Origin: Streptomyces swartbergensis
GTDB lineage: Bacteria; Actinomycetota; Actinomycetes; Streptomycetales; Streptomycetaceae
Assembly: GCF_002148965.1 (NCBI RefSeq)
Contig: NZ_NGFN01000001.1
Coordinates: 1-64,000 of the forward strand
Length of the DNA: 64,000 nt
Direction of reading: 5' to 3'
The notes beneath the pieces were generated by a model. That model was given only the letters and a program-made list of their open reading frames with translations. It was not told the DNA's origin and did not search any database. Shown here in pieces: positions 16,783 to 26,088 of the stretch; position 1 is the stretch's first letter, and each line of letters begins with the position of its first letter. The position numbers and the translations under genes are program-made.

Positions 16783-17610
16783 ATGAGCGACGACCACGTC
16801 TACATGACCCTCGCCGAGGGACACGAGGACGACACCCGCTGGGCCTACGGCACCGGCTTCGAGGACCCCCTGCAGGGCGTGGACACCGATGTCCCCGACG
16901 GCGTGGACGCCCAGGAACTGGCCGCCCTCTGCGTCACCCTGGCCGACGACGCCCTGGTCTCGGCCCAGCGGCTGGCCGAGTGGACCACCCGGGCGCCCGA
17001 GCTGGAGGAGGAGGTGGCGCTGGCGAACATCGGCCTCGACCTGCTCGGCCAGGCCCGCCTGCTGTACTCCCGCGCGGGCCAGGTCGACGGGACGGGCCGC
17101 GGTGAGGACGCCTACGCCTACTTCCGCGACGCCGGCGAGTTCCGCAACGTACGCCTGGCCGAACTCCCCAACGGGGACTTCGCGTTCTCGATCGTGCGGC
17201 TGCTGGTGTTCTCCAGCTGGCGCCTCGCGCACTTCGAGCGGCTCGCCGCCCACCGCGACCCGGTGCTCGCGGCGATCGCCGCCAAGGGCGTGAAGGAGCT
17301 GGCCTACCACCGGCAGTACGCGGCCGAGTGGGCGGTACGGCTGGGCGACGGCACCGAGGAGTCGCACCGCCGGACGCGCAGGGCGCTGGAACAGGTGGCG
17401 CCCTACCTCGGCGAGTTGTTCACGGCGTACGACGTACGGGACGAGGTCGTCGCCGTCCTGAGCCAGGTCACCGAGGCGGCCGGGCTGCCCATGCCCGTCT
17501 ACCGGCCGCTGCCCGGCTCGGGCCGCGCCGGGGAGCACACCGAGCATCTCGCCCCGCTGCTGGCCGAGTTGCAGGGCGTGGCCCGCGCCCACCCGGAGGC
17601 GACATGGTGA
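16783..17610 (+). CDS. paaC: phenylacetyl-CoA epoxidase structural subunit PaaC
   Basis: A 275-residue ferritin-like protein that forms the inactive partner of PaaA. The all-helical fold is seen in ANIGLDLLGQARLLYSRAGQ and KELAYHRQYAAEWAVRLGDG. Family members have lost the iron ligands; here too only scattered Glu and His remain. The N-terminal 30 residues are acidic and poorly conserved. It overlaps paaD by seven bases. Confidence 0.94.
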   Translation: MSDDHVYMTLAEGHEDDTRWAYGTGFEDPLQGVDTDVPDGVDAQELAALCVTLADDALVSAQRLAEWTTRAPELEEEVALANIGLDLLGQARLLYSRAGQVDGTGRGEDAYAYFRDAGEFRNVRLAELPNGDFAFSIVRLLVFSSWRLAHFERLAAHRDPVLAAIAAKGVKELAYHRQYAAEWAVRLGDGTEESHRRTRRALEQVAPYLGELFTAYDVRDEVVAVLSQVTEAAGLPMPVYRPLPGSGRAGEHTEHLAPLLAELQGVARAHPEATW

Positions 17611-18119
17611 CCACGCTCCTGGACGCGCGACGGGCCCGGCGCATCGCCGAGCAGGTGCCCGACCCCGAACTGCCCATGCTCACCCTCGCCGACCTCGGAG
17701 TGCTGCGCGAGGTGTCCATGGATCCGGACGGGACGGTGGTCGCGAGCCTGACCCCGACCTACTCGGGCTGCCCCGCCATGGCCGAGATGCGCGCGGGCGT
17801 GGCCGCCCGGCTCAAGGACGCCGGCTACCCGCGCGTGGAAATCCGCACCGTCCTCGACCCACCGTGGACCAGCGACTGGATCACCCCGGAAGGCCGCCGC
17901 AAGCTCGCCGAACACGGCATCGCCCCGCCCGGGGCGGCCCCCGCGCGCGCTGCCGGACCGGTTCCGCTCGTGCTGTCGCCGATCCGCCGCTCCGTGACCT
18001 GCCCCCGCTGCGGCAGCGCGGACACCGAGGAGACCTCCCGCTTCGCCGCCACATCCTGCAAGGCGCTGTGGCGCTGCCTCGCCTGCCGCGAGCCGTTCGA
18101 GTACGTCAAGGAGATCTGA
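17604..18119 (+). CDS. paaD: PaaD, MIP18/DUF59 protein of the phenylacetate operon
   Basis: A 171-residue protein needed for full activity of the epoxidase, probably in Fe-S maturation. The N-terminal MIP18/DUF59 domain is visible as PDPELPMLTLADLGVLREV and TPTYSGCPAM (about residues 15-90). A C-terminal ribbon has CPRCGS and CLACREP pairs. The start is ATG at 17604, inside the paaC end; the stop overlaps paaE (TGATG). Confidence 0.93.
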   Translation: MVTTLLDARRARRIAEQVPDPELPMLTLADLGVLREVSMDPDGTVVASLTPTYSGCPAMAEMRAGVAARLKDAGYPRVEIRTVLDPPWTSDWITPEGRRKLAEHGIAPPGAAPARAAGPVPLVLSPIRRSVTCPRCGSADTEETSRFAATSCKALWRCLACREPFEYVKEI

Positions 18120-19234
18120 TGGAGGACCTGATGGAGCCGGCCCCCGCCCCGGCGGCACGCGCGCGTGCCCGCCGCCGTCCGGTCTTCCACCCTCTGCGGG
18201 TCGCCGCCGTGCAGCCGCTGTGCGAGGACGCGGTGGCCGTCGGCTTCTACATCCCGGCCGAGCTGGCCGAGGAGTTCGCCTTCGCCCCCGGCCAGTCGCT
18301 CACCCTGCGGCGCGAGGTCGACGGCCGGGACGAGCGCCGTTCGTACTCGATCTGCTCACCCGTCGGCACGGCACCGCGCATCGGCGTCCGGGTCGTGCCC
18401 GGTGGCCTGTTCTCCTCCTGGCTGGTGCACGAGGTACGCCCCGGCGACACCGTCGAGGTGATGGCTCCCACCGGCGCCTTCACACCCGACCTCACCACCC
18501 CCGGCCACCACGTTCTGATCGCGGCCGGCTCGGGCATCACGCCCATGGTGTCCATCGCCGAGTCCGTCCTGGCCGCCGACTCCCGCTCGACGGTCGCGCT
18601 CCTCTACGGCAACCGCCGCACCGGCACGGTGATGTTCGCCGACGAGCTGGCCGACCTGAAGGACCTCTACCCGACGCGGTTCCAGCTCGCGCACGTCCTC
18701 TCCCGTGAGCCCCGTGAGGCCGAGGTGCTCTCCGGCCGCCTCGACGCCGACCGGCTGTCGGCGCTCATCGACGCGCTGGTCGACGTGGAGTCCGCCGACC
18801 ACTGGTGGCTGTGCGGCCCGCACGGCATGGTCCGCGCCGCCCAAGAGGTCCTGGCCGGCCTCGGCGTACCGGGCGACCGCGTCCACCAGGAGCTGTTCTA
18901 CGCCGACGACGAACCCGTACGCGAGGTCCACCACGCCGAGGCAGGCCCCTCCGGCCCGGTCAGCCAGGTCACCGTCACCCTCGACGGCCGCTCCACCACG
19001 TCCGCCCTGCCCCGCGAGCGGACCATCCTGGAAGGCGCCCAGCAGACCCGCCCCGACCTGCCGTTCGCCTGCAAGGGAGGAGTCTGCGGCACCTGCCGCG
19101 CCCTGGTCACCGACGGCAAGGCCGACATGCGCCGCAACTTCGCCCTCGAACCGGCCGAGGTCGACGCGGGCTACGTCCTCACCTGCCAGTCGTTCCCGGT
19201 CTCCGACGCGCTGACGGTGGACTTCGACACCTGA
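18119..19234 (+). CDS. paaE: phenylacetyl-CoA epoxidase reductase PaaE
   Basis: The reductase that moves electrons from NADPH to PaaA. The 371 residues comprise a ferredoxin-reductase FAD domain (RRSYSICSPV, about residues 70-80), an NAD(P) domain (AAGSGITPMVS, about 140-150; CGPHGMV, about 238), and a C-terminal plant-type [2Fe-2S] domain (CKGGVCGTC plus a later Cys, about 320-355). The start overlaps the paaD stop. It ends 7 bases before a gene on the other strand, with no obvious hairpin between. Confidence 0.95.
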   Translation: MEDLMEPAPAPAARARARRRPVFHPLRVAAVQPLCEDAVAVGFYIPAELAEEFAFAPGQSLTLRREVDGRDERRSYSICSPVGTAPRIGVRVVPGGLFSSWLVHEVRPGDTVEVMAPTGAFTPDLTTPGHHVLIAAGSGITPMVSIAESVLAADSRSTVALLYGNRRTGTVMFADELADLKDLYPTRFQLAHVLSREPREAEVLSGRLDADRLSALIDALVDVESADHWWLCGPHGMVRAAQEVLAGLGVPGDRVHQELFYADDEPVREVHHAEAGPSGPVSQVTVTLDGRSTTSALPRERTILEGAQQTRPDLPFACKGGVCGTCRALVTDGKADMRRNFALEPAEVDAGYVLTCQSFPVSDALTVDFDT

Positions 19235-19241
19235 GTCAGCG

Positions 19242-19598
19242 TCAGGGCGTTCCCGCGCCGAGGTCTTCGAGTTCCTCCGCGCACGCCTCCGGCACGGCCA
19301 CGTCCCCGACGATGACCGACTGGTACCCCGTGGTCGGCGACGGCCCGACCGCTTCCAGGTGCTCGCGCCTCGCCTCCGCCCGGGCCTGCGCGATGTGGTC
19401 GGCGATCTCCTGGCAGTCGACGGCATACGTGCCGGTCGGCGCCGGCTCCCCGGGGGAGCCCGAACCGCCCGTGGACGACCCGGTGTTGAGCGCATAGGTG
19501 CCGACGAGACCGGCCAGGCACACTCCTGCCCAGGCGGCGACGATCCGCCTGCGGGCACTCAACGGCCGGCCCTTCCGCAGTCGGCCCTTCCACTGCAC
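19242..19598 (-). CDS. small single-pass membrane protein, unknown function
   Basis: About 118 residues from a GTG at 19598 preceded by GAAGGA. The frame is open further, to 19694, without a better site, so the start is uncertain. A basic N-terminus (RRR) is followed by one hydrophobic helix (VAAWAGVCLAGLVGTYAL), then a Gly/Ser/Pro linker and a polar, acidic external domain with two cysteines. I recognise no family. It converges with paaE. Confidence 0.5.
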   Translation of the reverse strand: MQWKGRLRKGRPLSARRRIVAAWAGVCLAGLVGTYALNTGSSTGGSGSPGEPAPTGTYAVDCQEIADHIAQARAEARREHLEAVGPSPTTGYQSVIVGDVAVPEACAEELEDLGAGTP

Positions 19599-19684
19599 GC
19601 GTCCTTCATCGAAACCCCTCCCTCGACAGATGGTGCCGGAGTCCGGACTGCGGCGCGACACCGCCCACAGACTCCCGTCTGACT

Positions 19685-20066
19685 GCACAGTCATACGATG
19701 CCGCCTACCGCGACGAGAACAACTACTTCTGCTTTGACCCCGTCACCGGCGTGCCCACACCGGATCCCGCGAACGACACCGCGCCGGACCCGCACGGCCA
19801 GATCCTCGTCCACAAGACCTGGGACGGACGCGCCGCCGGGTGGAACGAGCCCGCCGTGGACGGCGCGGGACACATCCAGGACGTGGGCGGCGGCAAGACG
19901 GAAACGACAACGCCGCCGGCACCTGGAACGTCGTCAGGACCGACGACGGTTACTGCAGGTTCCGGGCGGCGCAGAACCCGGACCTGTTCCTGACCGGTGC
20001 GTCCCGAGGGGCGCCGCTGACCCTCCAGAGCGAGGCTGCGGACGGCTCGCAGGAGTGGCGGCCGGC
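19685..20066 (+). pseudogene. decayed C-terminal fragment of a secreted or lectin-like protein
   Basis: One frame gives AQSYDAAYRDENNYFCFDPV and on through GQILVHKTWDGRAAGWNEPA to a V-D-G-x-G-H-I-x-D-V-G-G-G-K segment. A frameshift near 19900 moves the sense to another frame, NDNAAGTWNVVRTDDGY through NPDLFLTGASRGAPLTLQSE and a final G-S-Q-E-W. The Q-E-W ending and the repeated T-W/F-L-T patterns resemble RICIN/beta-trefoil lectin modules of secreted glycosidases, but I cannot name the parent. No start codon or upstream domain is present. It fills most of the 498-base gap between the small membrane protein gene and the PucR gene. Confidence 0.55.
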
Positions 20067-20096
20067 CGGCAGGCGGGGCCTCGGCCCGACTGATGC

Positions 20097-21719
20097 TCAC
20101 CCGGCGCGCAGCACGCGCAACGCCGAGAGCGCCACGTGGAGCTCGGTGCGCCGTTCACCGGATTCGAGGTCGGTGTCGAGGAGGCGTTCGATGGTGCGCA
20201 GACGCTGGTACATGGTCTCCCGGGACAGGCCGCCGCGGCGGGCCGCGGTGGTCTTGTTGCCGGCGGCGTCGAGGTAGTGGCCGAGCGTCGTCAGCAGGTC
20301 GGTGCCGTGCCGGGTGTCGTGGTCGATGAGCCGGCCGAGCCGCCGTTCGGTGAAGTCCTGGATCCGGGTGTCCTCGCGCAGGGCGTACAGCAGGCGGCGC
20401 AGGTCGATGTCCGGCAGCTCGTGGAAGGAGCGGTCCGGGGGAAGGGGCTGGCCGGGCGGGGTGGCCTCTATGACGCGGGCCGCCTCCCGGAAGGAACGGG
20501 GGATGTCGGCGAGGTCCGCCACCTCCGAGCCGACACTCACGAGCGCCTCCGGGGACAGCCCCAGCGCTGTGCGGCTCAGACGCTCGGCCACCGGACGCCA
20601 GGGCTGGTCGGCGCGCAGGGCCGGCAGGACACCGAGGCGGCCGGGGGAGAGCTCCCCGACCAGCGCCGGGATTCCCGCCGCCCTGAGCTCCCGGTGCAGT
20701 CGGGACTCCGGCTCGGTCCCCGACGCACCAGGGCCCAGGTCGACGAGGAGCGCCAGGTATCGGCTGTCCTCGGTGGGCAGGCCCAGCGCGGCGCAGCGGG
20801 CACGGGCGTCCGCGGGGGAGTGGTGGCGCTGTTCCGCCAGTTCCCGCAGGGCGTTGCGGTGGGCCGTGTGTTCCCACGGAGTGGCGTGGATGAGGCGGGC
20901 GACGGTCAGCGCCATCGCCGTCCTCTCCAGGACGGTGACGTGCTCCGGCCCGAAGGCCGGCCCGTCGTCGGGAGCCCGGAGCATGGCCAGACGGCCCCAG
21001 CGTTCGCCCTGGTAGGAGACCGGCGCGGTGAGCCAGCCCTCCGGTCCGCCCACCTCGGTGTGGTCGCCCGGCTCGGTGGCCCGGGACCGCTGTTCCCAGC
21101 CCGTGAGCGCCTCCTGCACGGTGCTCCCCGACGGCTCGCAGATCAGTGCCTGGTGCGCCAGGTTCTCCAGGACGACCGTGCGGCCGCTCATCTCCGCCGC
21201 CGCGTGCACCACCTCCTCCGGCCCCGCGCCGCGCAGCGTCAGCGCGGTGAACGCCTCGTGGATCCGCTGGGTCCGGCGCATTGCGTCGGCCTGGTTGCCG
21301 AGGATGAGCGCGTGGACGACCTGGGTGACCTCCAGGAAGTTGACGTCCCGGGCGAGGGTGACCAGCGGGAGCCCCCGGGCGCGGCAGGCCTGCACGAGGG
21401 CGTCGGGTGGACGGTGGTAGCGCCGTACCAGCTCGATGACCAGGGCGGCCGCTCCCACCTCGGTGAGTTCGTCGACGTACCGGCGGACCCCCGCGGCGTC
21501 CTCGGGCAGCGGCATGCCCGTCGTCAGGACCAGCTCCCCGCCCTTGAGGAAGGACGCCGGATCCGTCAGCTCGGTGATGTGCACCCAGCGCACCGGCCGG
21601 TCCAGATGCGGCAGCCCGGTGACGACCTGGGGCTGTCCGGCGGCCAGGACGGGCAGGGCCAGTACGTCGGCGACGGTCGGCGCGCGGCCGGCCGGGGCCT
21701 TCGGGTCGTTCTCGTTCAC
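20097..21719 (-). CDS. PucR-family transcriptional regulator
   Basis: A 540-residue regulator with an N-terminal PucR ligand domain (about 15-135, TVADVLALPVLAAGQPQVV), a GGDEF-like middle domain (about 290-410) and a C-terminal PucR helix-turn-helix (about 470-535, LGHYLDAAGNKTTAARR). Such proteins control amine, purine and GABA catabolism. It is divergent from the aminotransferase operon at 21947, with a 9-bp dyad in the shared gap, so it is the likely regulator of that operon. Confidence 0.9.
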   Translation of the reverse strand: MNENDPKAPAGRAPTVADVLALPVLAAGQPQVVTGLPHLDRPVRWVHITELTDPASFLKGGELVLTTGMPLPEDAAGVRRYVDELTEVGAAALVIELVRRYHRPPDALVQACRARGLPLVTLARDVNFLEVTQVVHALILGNQADAMRRTQRIHEAFTALTLRGAGPEEVVHAAAEMSGRTVVLENLAHQALICEPSGSTVQEALTGWEQRSRATEPGDHTEVGGPEGWLTAPVSYQGERWGRLAMLRAPDDGPAFGPEHVTVLERTAMALTVARLIHATPWEHTAHRNALRELAEQRHHSPADARARCAALGLPTEDSRYLALLVDLGPGASGTEPESRLHRELRAAGIPALVGELSPGRLGVLPALRADQPWRPVAERLSRTALGLSPEALVSVGSEVADLADIPRSFREAARVIEATPPGQPLPPDRSFHELPDIDLRRLLYALREDTRIQDFTERRLGRLIDHDTRHGTDLLTTLGHYLDAAGNKTTAARRGGLSRETMYQRLRTIERLLDTDLESGERRTELHVALSALRVLRAG

Positions 21720-21832
21720 GGTGACTCCCTGCTCGCCCGGTCACTCTGACAAGCGGCACTGACCTGCGCAAGAGCTGTCCACGGCAGGGGAAGGCGGGAC
21801 CCGAGGGGTTCGGAGGTTGACACAACGTCCGA

Positions 21833-21866
21833 ACAACGCGTTCCGGCTGGACACATCACGCGTTGT
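21833..21866. promoter_or_regulatory. dyad between PucR gene and aminotransferase operon
   Basis: ACAACGCGT (21833-21841) and ACGCGTTGT (21858-21866) are perfect 9-bp inverted arms separated by 16 bases. A TTGACA lies just upstream at 21817-21822. This fits a regulator site near the promoter of the plus-strand operon; which protein binds is inferred from position only. Confidence 0.5.
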
Positions 21867-21946
21867 CGCCCCTCGCGGGGGCTTGGATGCTCGGTTACCG
21901 GAGCTGAGCCAAGCAACCACACCTCGACGTACGGCCGGGAGACACC

Positions 21947-23215
21947 ATGACCGCACTGTCACCGCACCTTCGCCAGGCCACACCCGTGGTGGCGGCTCGG
22001 GGCGAAGGCGTCCACCTCTACGGTGAGGACGGCCGCCGCTACCTCGACTTCACCGCCGGCATCGGCGTCACCAGCACCGGGCACTGTCACCCCAAGGTCG
22101 TGGCGGCGGCGCAGGAGCAGGTGGGCACGCTGATCCACGGCCAGTACACCACCGTCATGCACGAGCCGCTGCGCCGGCTCGTCGACAAGCTGGGCGAGGT
22201 ACTGCCGGCCGGCCTCGACAGCCTGTTCTTCACCAACTCGGGCAGCGAGGCCGTCGAGGCGGCACTGCGGCTGGCCCGCCAGGCCACCGGTCGGCCCAAC
22301 GTCATCGTCTGTCACGGCGGCTTCCACGGCCGTACCGTCGCCGCCGCCTCCATGACGACCTCCGGCATCCGCTTCCGGTCCGGTTTCTCCCCGCTGATGA
22401 GCGGCGTGGTCGTCACTCCGTTCCCGACGCCCTTCCGGTACGGCTGGGACGAGGAGACCGCCACCCGCTTCGCCCTCAAGGAGCTCGACTACACCCTCCA
22501 GACGATCTCGTCGCCCGCCGACACGGCCGCGATCATCGTCGAGCCGGTGCTCGGCGAGGGCGGCTACGTGCCCGCGAACCGCGCCTTCATCGAAGGGCTG
22601 CGCGAGCGGGCGGACCGGCACGGCTTCCTGCTGATCTTCGACGAGGTGCAGACCGGCGTCGGCCGCACCGGACGCTTCTGGGGACACGACCACTTCGGCG
22701 TCGCCCCGGACATCCTCGTCACCGCCAAGGGCCTGGCCAGCGGCTTCCCCCTCTCCGGTATCGCCGCCTCCGAGGAGCTGATGGCCAAGGCGTGGCCCGG
22801 CTCGCAGGGCGGCACGTACGGCGCCAACGCCGTCGCCTGCGCCGCGGCCTGCGCGACCCTCGACGTCGTGCGCGACGAGAAGCTCGTCGAGAACGCCGAG
22901 GCGATGGGCAAGCGGCTGCGCCACGGCCTGGAGGCGGTGGCCGACCGGACCCCGGGCATCGGCGACGTCCGCGGCCTCGGACTCATGCTCGCCACCGAGT
23001 TCGTCACCGAGGACGGCAGCCCCGACCCCGAGACCGCCGCTCAAGTGCAGCGCGCCGCCATCGACGAGGGCCTGCTCCTGCTGCTGTGCGGCGCCTGGAA
23101 CCAGGTGGTCCGCATGATCCCGGCGCTCGTCATCGACGAGGCGGGTGTGGACGAGGGCCTCCAGGCCTGGGCGAACGCCGTCGAGGCCGGCACCTCGGGA
23201 GCGGTGGACCGATGA
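21947..23215 (+). CDS. gabT: class III aminotransferase, GABA aminotransferase-like
   Basis: A 422-residue PLP enzyme of the omega-amino-acid group. The glycine-rich FTNSGSEAVEAALRLAR (about residues 95-110), the LIFDEVQTGVGRTG segment with the PLP-pyridine Asp (about 230), and TAKGLASGFPLSG with the Schiff-base Lys (about 260) are all visible. Being next to a succinate-semialdehyde-type dehydrogenase supports 4-aminobutyrate or a related omega-amino acid as substrate. It overlaps the next gene by ATGA. Confidence 0.85.
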   Translation: MTALSPHLRQATPVVAARGEGVHLYGEDGRRYLDFTAGIGVTSTGHCHPKVVAAAQEQVGTLIHGQYTTVMHEPLRRLVDKLGEVLPAGLDSLFFTNSGSEAVEAALRLARQATGRPNVIVCHGGFHGRTVAAASMTTSGIRFRSGFSPLMSGVVVTPFPTPFRYGWDEETATRFALKELDYTLQTISSPADTAAIIVEPVLGEGGYVPANRAFIEGLRERADRHGFLLIFDEVQTGVGRTGRFWGHDHFGVAPDILVTAKGLASGFPLSGIAASEELMAKAWPGSQGGTYGANAVACAAACATLDVVRDEKLVENAEAMGKRLRHGLEAVADRTPGIGDVRGLGLMLATEFVTEDGSPDPETAAQVQRAAIDEGLLLLLCGAWNQVVRMIPALVIDEAGVDEGLQAWANAVEAGTSGAVDR

Positions 23216-26088
23216 CCACCGCCACCCGCGACCTGGCGGGTCTGACGGCCCGGATCGCCGAGATCGCGCCCGGTCTGCGGGTGGAGACCGGCCCGGGGGC
23301 GACGGGCCCCTACGCCTACGACGCCTCCAACTACCGTGTGCTGCCACGGGCCGTTGCCTTCCCGCGCACCGCCGACGACGTGGTCGCGGTGCTGCGGGCC
23401 TGCCGGGAGGCGGGTGTTCCGGTCACGGCCCGGGGTGGTGGCACCAGCATGGCGGGCAACGCCGTCGGCCTCGGAGTCGTCCTGGACTTCTCCCGGTACA
23501 TGAACCGGATCCTGGACATCGACGTCGAGGCGCGCACCGCGCGCGTGGAGGCCGGTGTCGTCCTCGACACGCTACGTGGCGCGACCGCCCTGCACGGGCT
23601 CGACTTCGGTCCGGACCCGTCCTCGCACAGCCGCTGCACCCTCGGCGGCATGATCGGCAACGACGCGTGCGGCAACCGGTCGGTGCGTGACGGGCGGACC
23701 AGCGGCCACGTCGAGGCCCTGGAGATCGTGACGGCCGACGGCGTGCGGGCCGTCGCCGACCACTCCGGGCTGCGGGCCGCAGAGCCGGGCGACGCGGAGG
23801 CCGTGCGGCGCGTCGCCCGGCTCGAATCCGGCCTCAGGCGGCTGGTCGAGGACAACCTGGCGCTGATCCGCACCGAGCTGGGCCGGATCCCGCGTCAGGT
23901 CTCCGGCTTCCAGCTGCACCACCTGCTGCCGGAGAACGGGTTCGACCTGGTCCGTGCTCTGGTGGGCACCGAGGGCACCTGTGCGGTCGTCACCGCCGCG
24001 ACGGTCCGCCTGGTGGCGACCGCACAGGCCTCCACGCTGCTGACACTCGGCTACGAGGACGTGGTCCAGGCGGCCGAGGACGTGCCGGAGATCCTGCGCT
24101 TCTCGCCCAGCGCGGTGGAGGGCATGGACGAGGCGATCGTCGCCACCATGCGCGCCCGCCGCGGTGCGGCCTCGGTCACCGGCCTGCCCGAGGGGCGGGC
24201 CTGGCTGTACGTCGAACTCGAAGGCGACGACCAGGCTGCGGTGAACGCCCGCGCCGCTGAACTGCTCGACGCTCTCAAGGCCCAGGGGCGGATGACCGGC
24301 GGCAGGGTCGTGGAGAGCCCGGCCGAGCGGCGTTCGCTGTGGCGGGTGCGTGAGGACGGGGCAGGGCTGGCAGCCCGGCTGGTGGACGGCGGGGAGTCCT
24401 GGCCCGGCTGGGAGGACGCGGCCGTGGCGCCCGAGAACCTGGCCGCCTACCTGCGCGACTTCCGCAAACTGCTGACCACCCACGACCTGACCGGCGTGCT
24501 CTACGGGCACTTCGGCGCGGGATGCGTCCACGTACGCATCGACTTCGACCTGGCCACCGAGGCCGGCCGGACGGTCATGCGCCGCTTCCTGACCGAGGCG
24601 GCCGCGCTGGTCGTCGGGCACGGCGGCACGCTGTCGGGTGAGCACGGTGACGGGCGGGCGCGCAGCGAGCTGCTGGAGGTCATGTACAGCCACCGCATGA
24701 TCGCCGCGTTCGCCGCGTTCAAGAAGACCTTCGACCCCGAGAGGCTGCTCAACCCCGGTGTGATCGTCGATCCGGCCCCGCTGGACGCCGACCTCGCGCT
24801 GCGTGAACTCCCGCTGCTGGAGACGACGTTCGGCTTCCCGCACGACGAGGACGGCTTCGCGGGCGCCGTGCGCCGCTGCGTCGGTGTCGGCCGTTGCCGC
24901 AGTGACACGGGCGGCGTGATGTGTCCGAGCTACCGGGCCACGGGCGAGGAGAACGACTCCACCCGCGGCCGGGCCCGCATGCTCCAGGAGATGGTGCGCG
25001 GCGAGGCCGTCACCGACGGCTGGCGCTCGACCGAGGTCAAGGACGCCCTCGATCTGTGCCTGTCGTGCAAGGCCTGCTCCAATGACTGCCCGGTCGGCGT
25101 CGACATGGCCACGTACAAGGCCGAATTCCTCCACCAGCACTACAAGGGCCGCCTGCGCCCCCGTTCCCACTACTCACTCGGCTGGCTGCCCAGGACCTCC
25201 GCCCTGGCCGGATACGCCGCCCGGCCGATCAACGCACTGCTGCGCGGGCCGGTCGGGCGGCTGCTCGCCCGCCTCGGCGGCGTCACGACGAAGCGCACCA
25301 TCCCCGCCTTCGCCTCCCGCCGCACCCTGCGCAAGACCCTGCGCGCGGCCAGAACCGCGGAGCCGGCGAAGGCCGTGCTCTTCGTCGACAGCTTCACCCG
25401 CGCCTTCCGTCCCGAGGTCGCGGGAGCCGCGAGCCGTGTGCTCGCCGACGCCGGTGTCTCCTGCGCGCCGAAGGACGGACTGTGCTGCGGCCTGACCTGG
25501 GTCAGCACCGGACAGCTGAACGTCGCCCGCAAGATCATGGCCCGCACGGTCGCCGCGCTCGACGACGGTGACGACAGGCCGATCATCGTCGCCGAGCCGA
25601 GCTGTGCAGCCGCGTTGAAGCGTGACGTCCCCGAACTGCTCGGCACCGAGGCCGCCCAGCGCGTAGCGAGCCGCGTCCAGACCTTCACCGGGGCCCTGGC
25701 CGACCTCGCCGACCAGGACTGGAGCCCGCCGCCGCTGCCCGAGAGCGTCGTGCTCCAGACCCACTGCCACGAGTACGCCACCTTCAAGAGCAGCCGCCCC
25801 GCCGACCTCCTGCGCCGGCTCGGCGTACGCAGCGTCGACGAGGCCGAGGGCTGCTGCGGACTCGCCGGGAACTTCGGCTTCGAGGCAGAGCACTACGACA
25901 CCTCCATGGCCGTCGCCGATCTCGCCCTCAAACCCCGCATCGACAACCTCGACGGACGCACCGTCGTGGCCGACGGCTTCAGCTGCGCCACCCAGATCGA
26001 CCACCTCGCCGGTGAACGGGACATCCGCGCCCTGCACCTCGCGGAACTCCTCGACCCCGCCGCCGATCACACAGGAGAGACATCATGA
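23212..26088 (+). CDS. fused FAD-linked D-2-hydroxyacid dehydrogenase / Fe-S reductase (GlcD-GlcF type)
   Basis: A 958-residue fusion. An N-terminal VAO-type FAD domain (about 35-260, with P-V-T-A-R-G-G-G-T-S and H-S-R-C-T-L-G-G-M-I-G-N-D) is followed by the FAD-oxidase C domain (about 260-540, HFGAGCVHVRID, GEHGDGRAR). A ferredoxin segment comes next, with one Cys set near 556-570 and CLSCKACSNDCP near 615. Two CCG domains follow (CCGLTW near 757, CCGLAGNFG near 880) of the GlcF/heterodisulfide-reductase type. Relatives oxidise D-lactate, glycolate or D-2-hydroxyglutarate and pass electrons to the quinone pool. The neighbours suggest a D-2-hydroxy acid formed in omega-amino-acid breakdown; this is inference. 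Confidence 0.87.
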   Translation: MTTATRDLAGLTARIAEIAPGLRVETGPGATGPYAYDASNYRVLPRAVAFPRTADDVVAVLRACREAGVPVTARGGGTSMAGNAVGLGVVLDFSRYMNRILDIDVEARTARVEAGVVLDTLRGATALHGLDFGPDPSSHSRCTLGGMIGNDACGNRSVRDGRTSGHVEALEIVTADGVRAVADHSGLRAAEPGDAEAVRRVARLESGLRRLVEDNLALIRTELGRIPRQVSGFQLHHLLPENGFDLVRALVGTEGTCAVVTAATVRLVATAQASTLLTLGYEDVVQAAEDVPEILRFSPSAVEGMDEAIVATMRARRGAASVTGLPEGRAWLYVELEGDDQAAVNARAAELLDALKAQGRMTGGRVVESPAERRSLWRVREDGAGLAARLVDGGESWPGWEDAAVAPENLAAYLRDFRKLLTTHDLTGVLYGHFGAGCVHVRIDFDLATEAGRTVMRRFLTEAAALVVGHGGTLSGEHGDGRARSELLEVMYSHRMIAAFAAFKKTFDPERLLNPGVIVDPAPLDADLALRELPLLETTFGFPHDEDGFAGAVRRCVGVGRCRSDTGGVMCPSYRATGEENDSTRGRARMLQEMVRGEAVTDGWRSTEVKDALDLCLSCKACSNDCPVGVDMATYKAEFLHQHYKGRLRPRSHYSLGWLPRTSALAGYAARPINALLRGPVGRLLARLGGVTTKRTIPAFASRRTLRKTLRAARTAEPAKAVLFVDSFTRAFRPEVAGAASRVLADAGVSCAPKDGLCCGLTWVSTGQLNVARKIMARTVAALDDGDDRPIIVAEPSCAAALKRDVPELLGTEAAQRVASRVQTFTGALADLADQDWSPPPLPESVVLQTHCHEYATFKSSRPADLLRRLGVRSVDEAEGCCGLAGNFGFEAEHYDTSMAVADLALKPRIDNLDGRTVVADGFSCATQIDHLAGERDIRALHLAELLDPAADHTGETS

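Noticed and set aside
20136-21749. Plus-strand open frame of 537 codons
   Set aside because: Antisense to the PucR gene, which has recognisable domains across its length.
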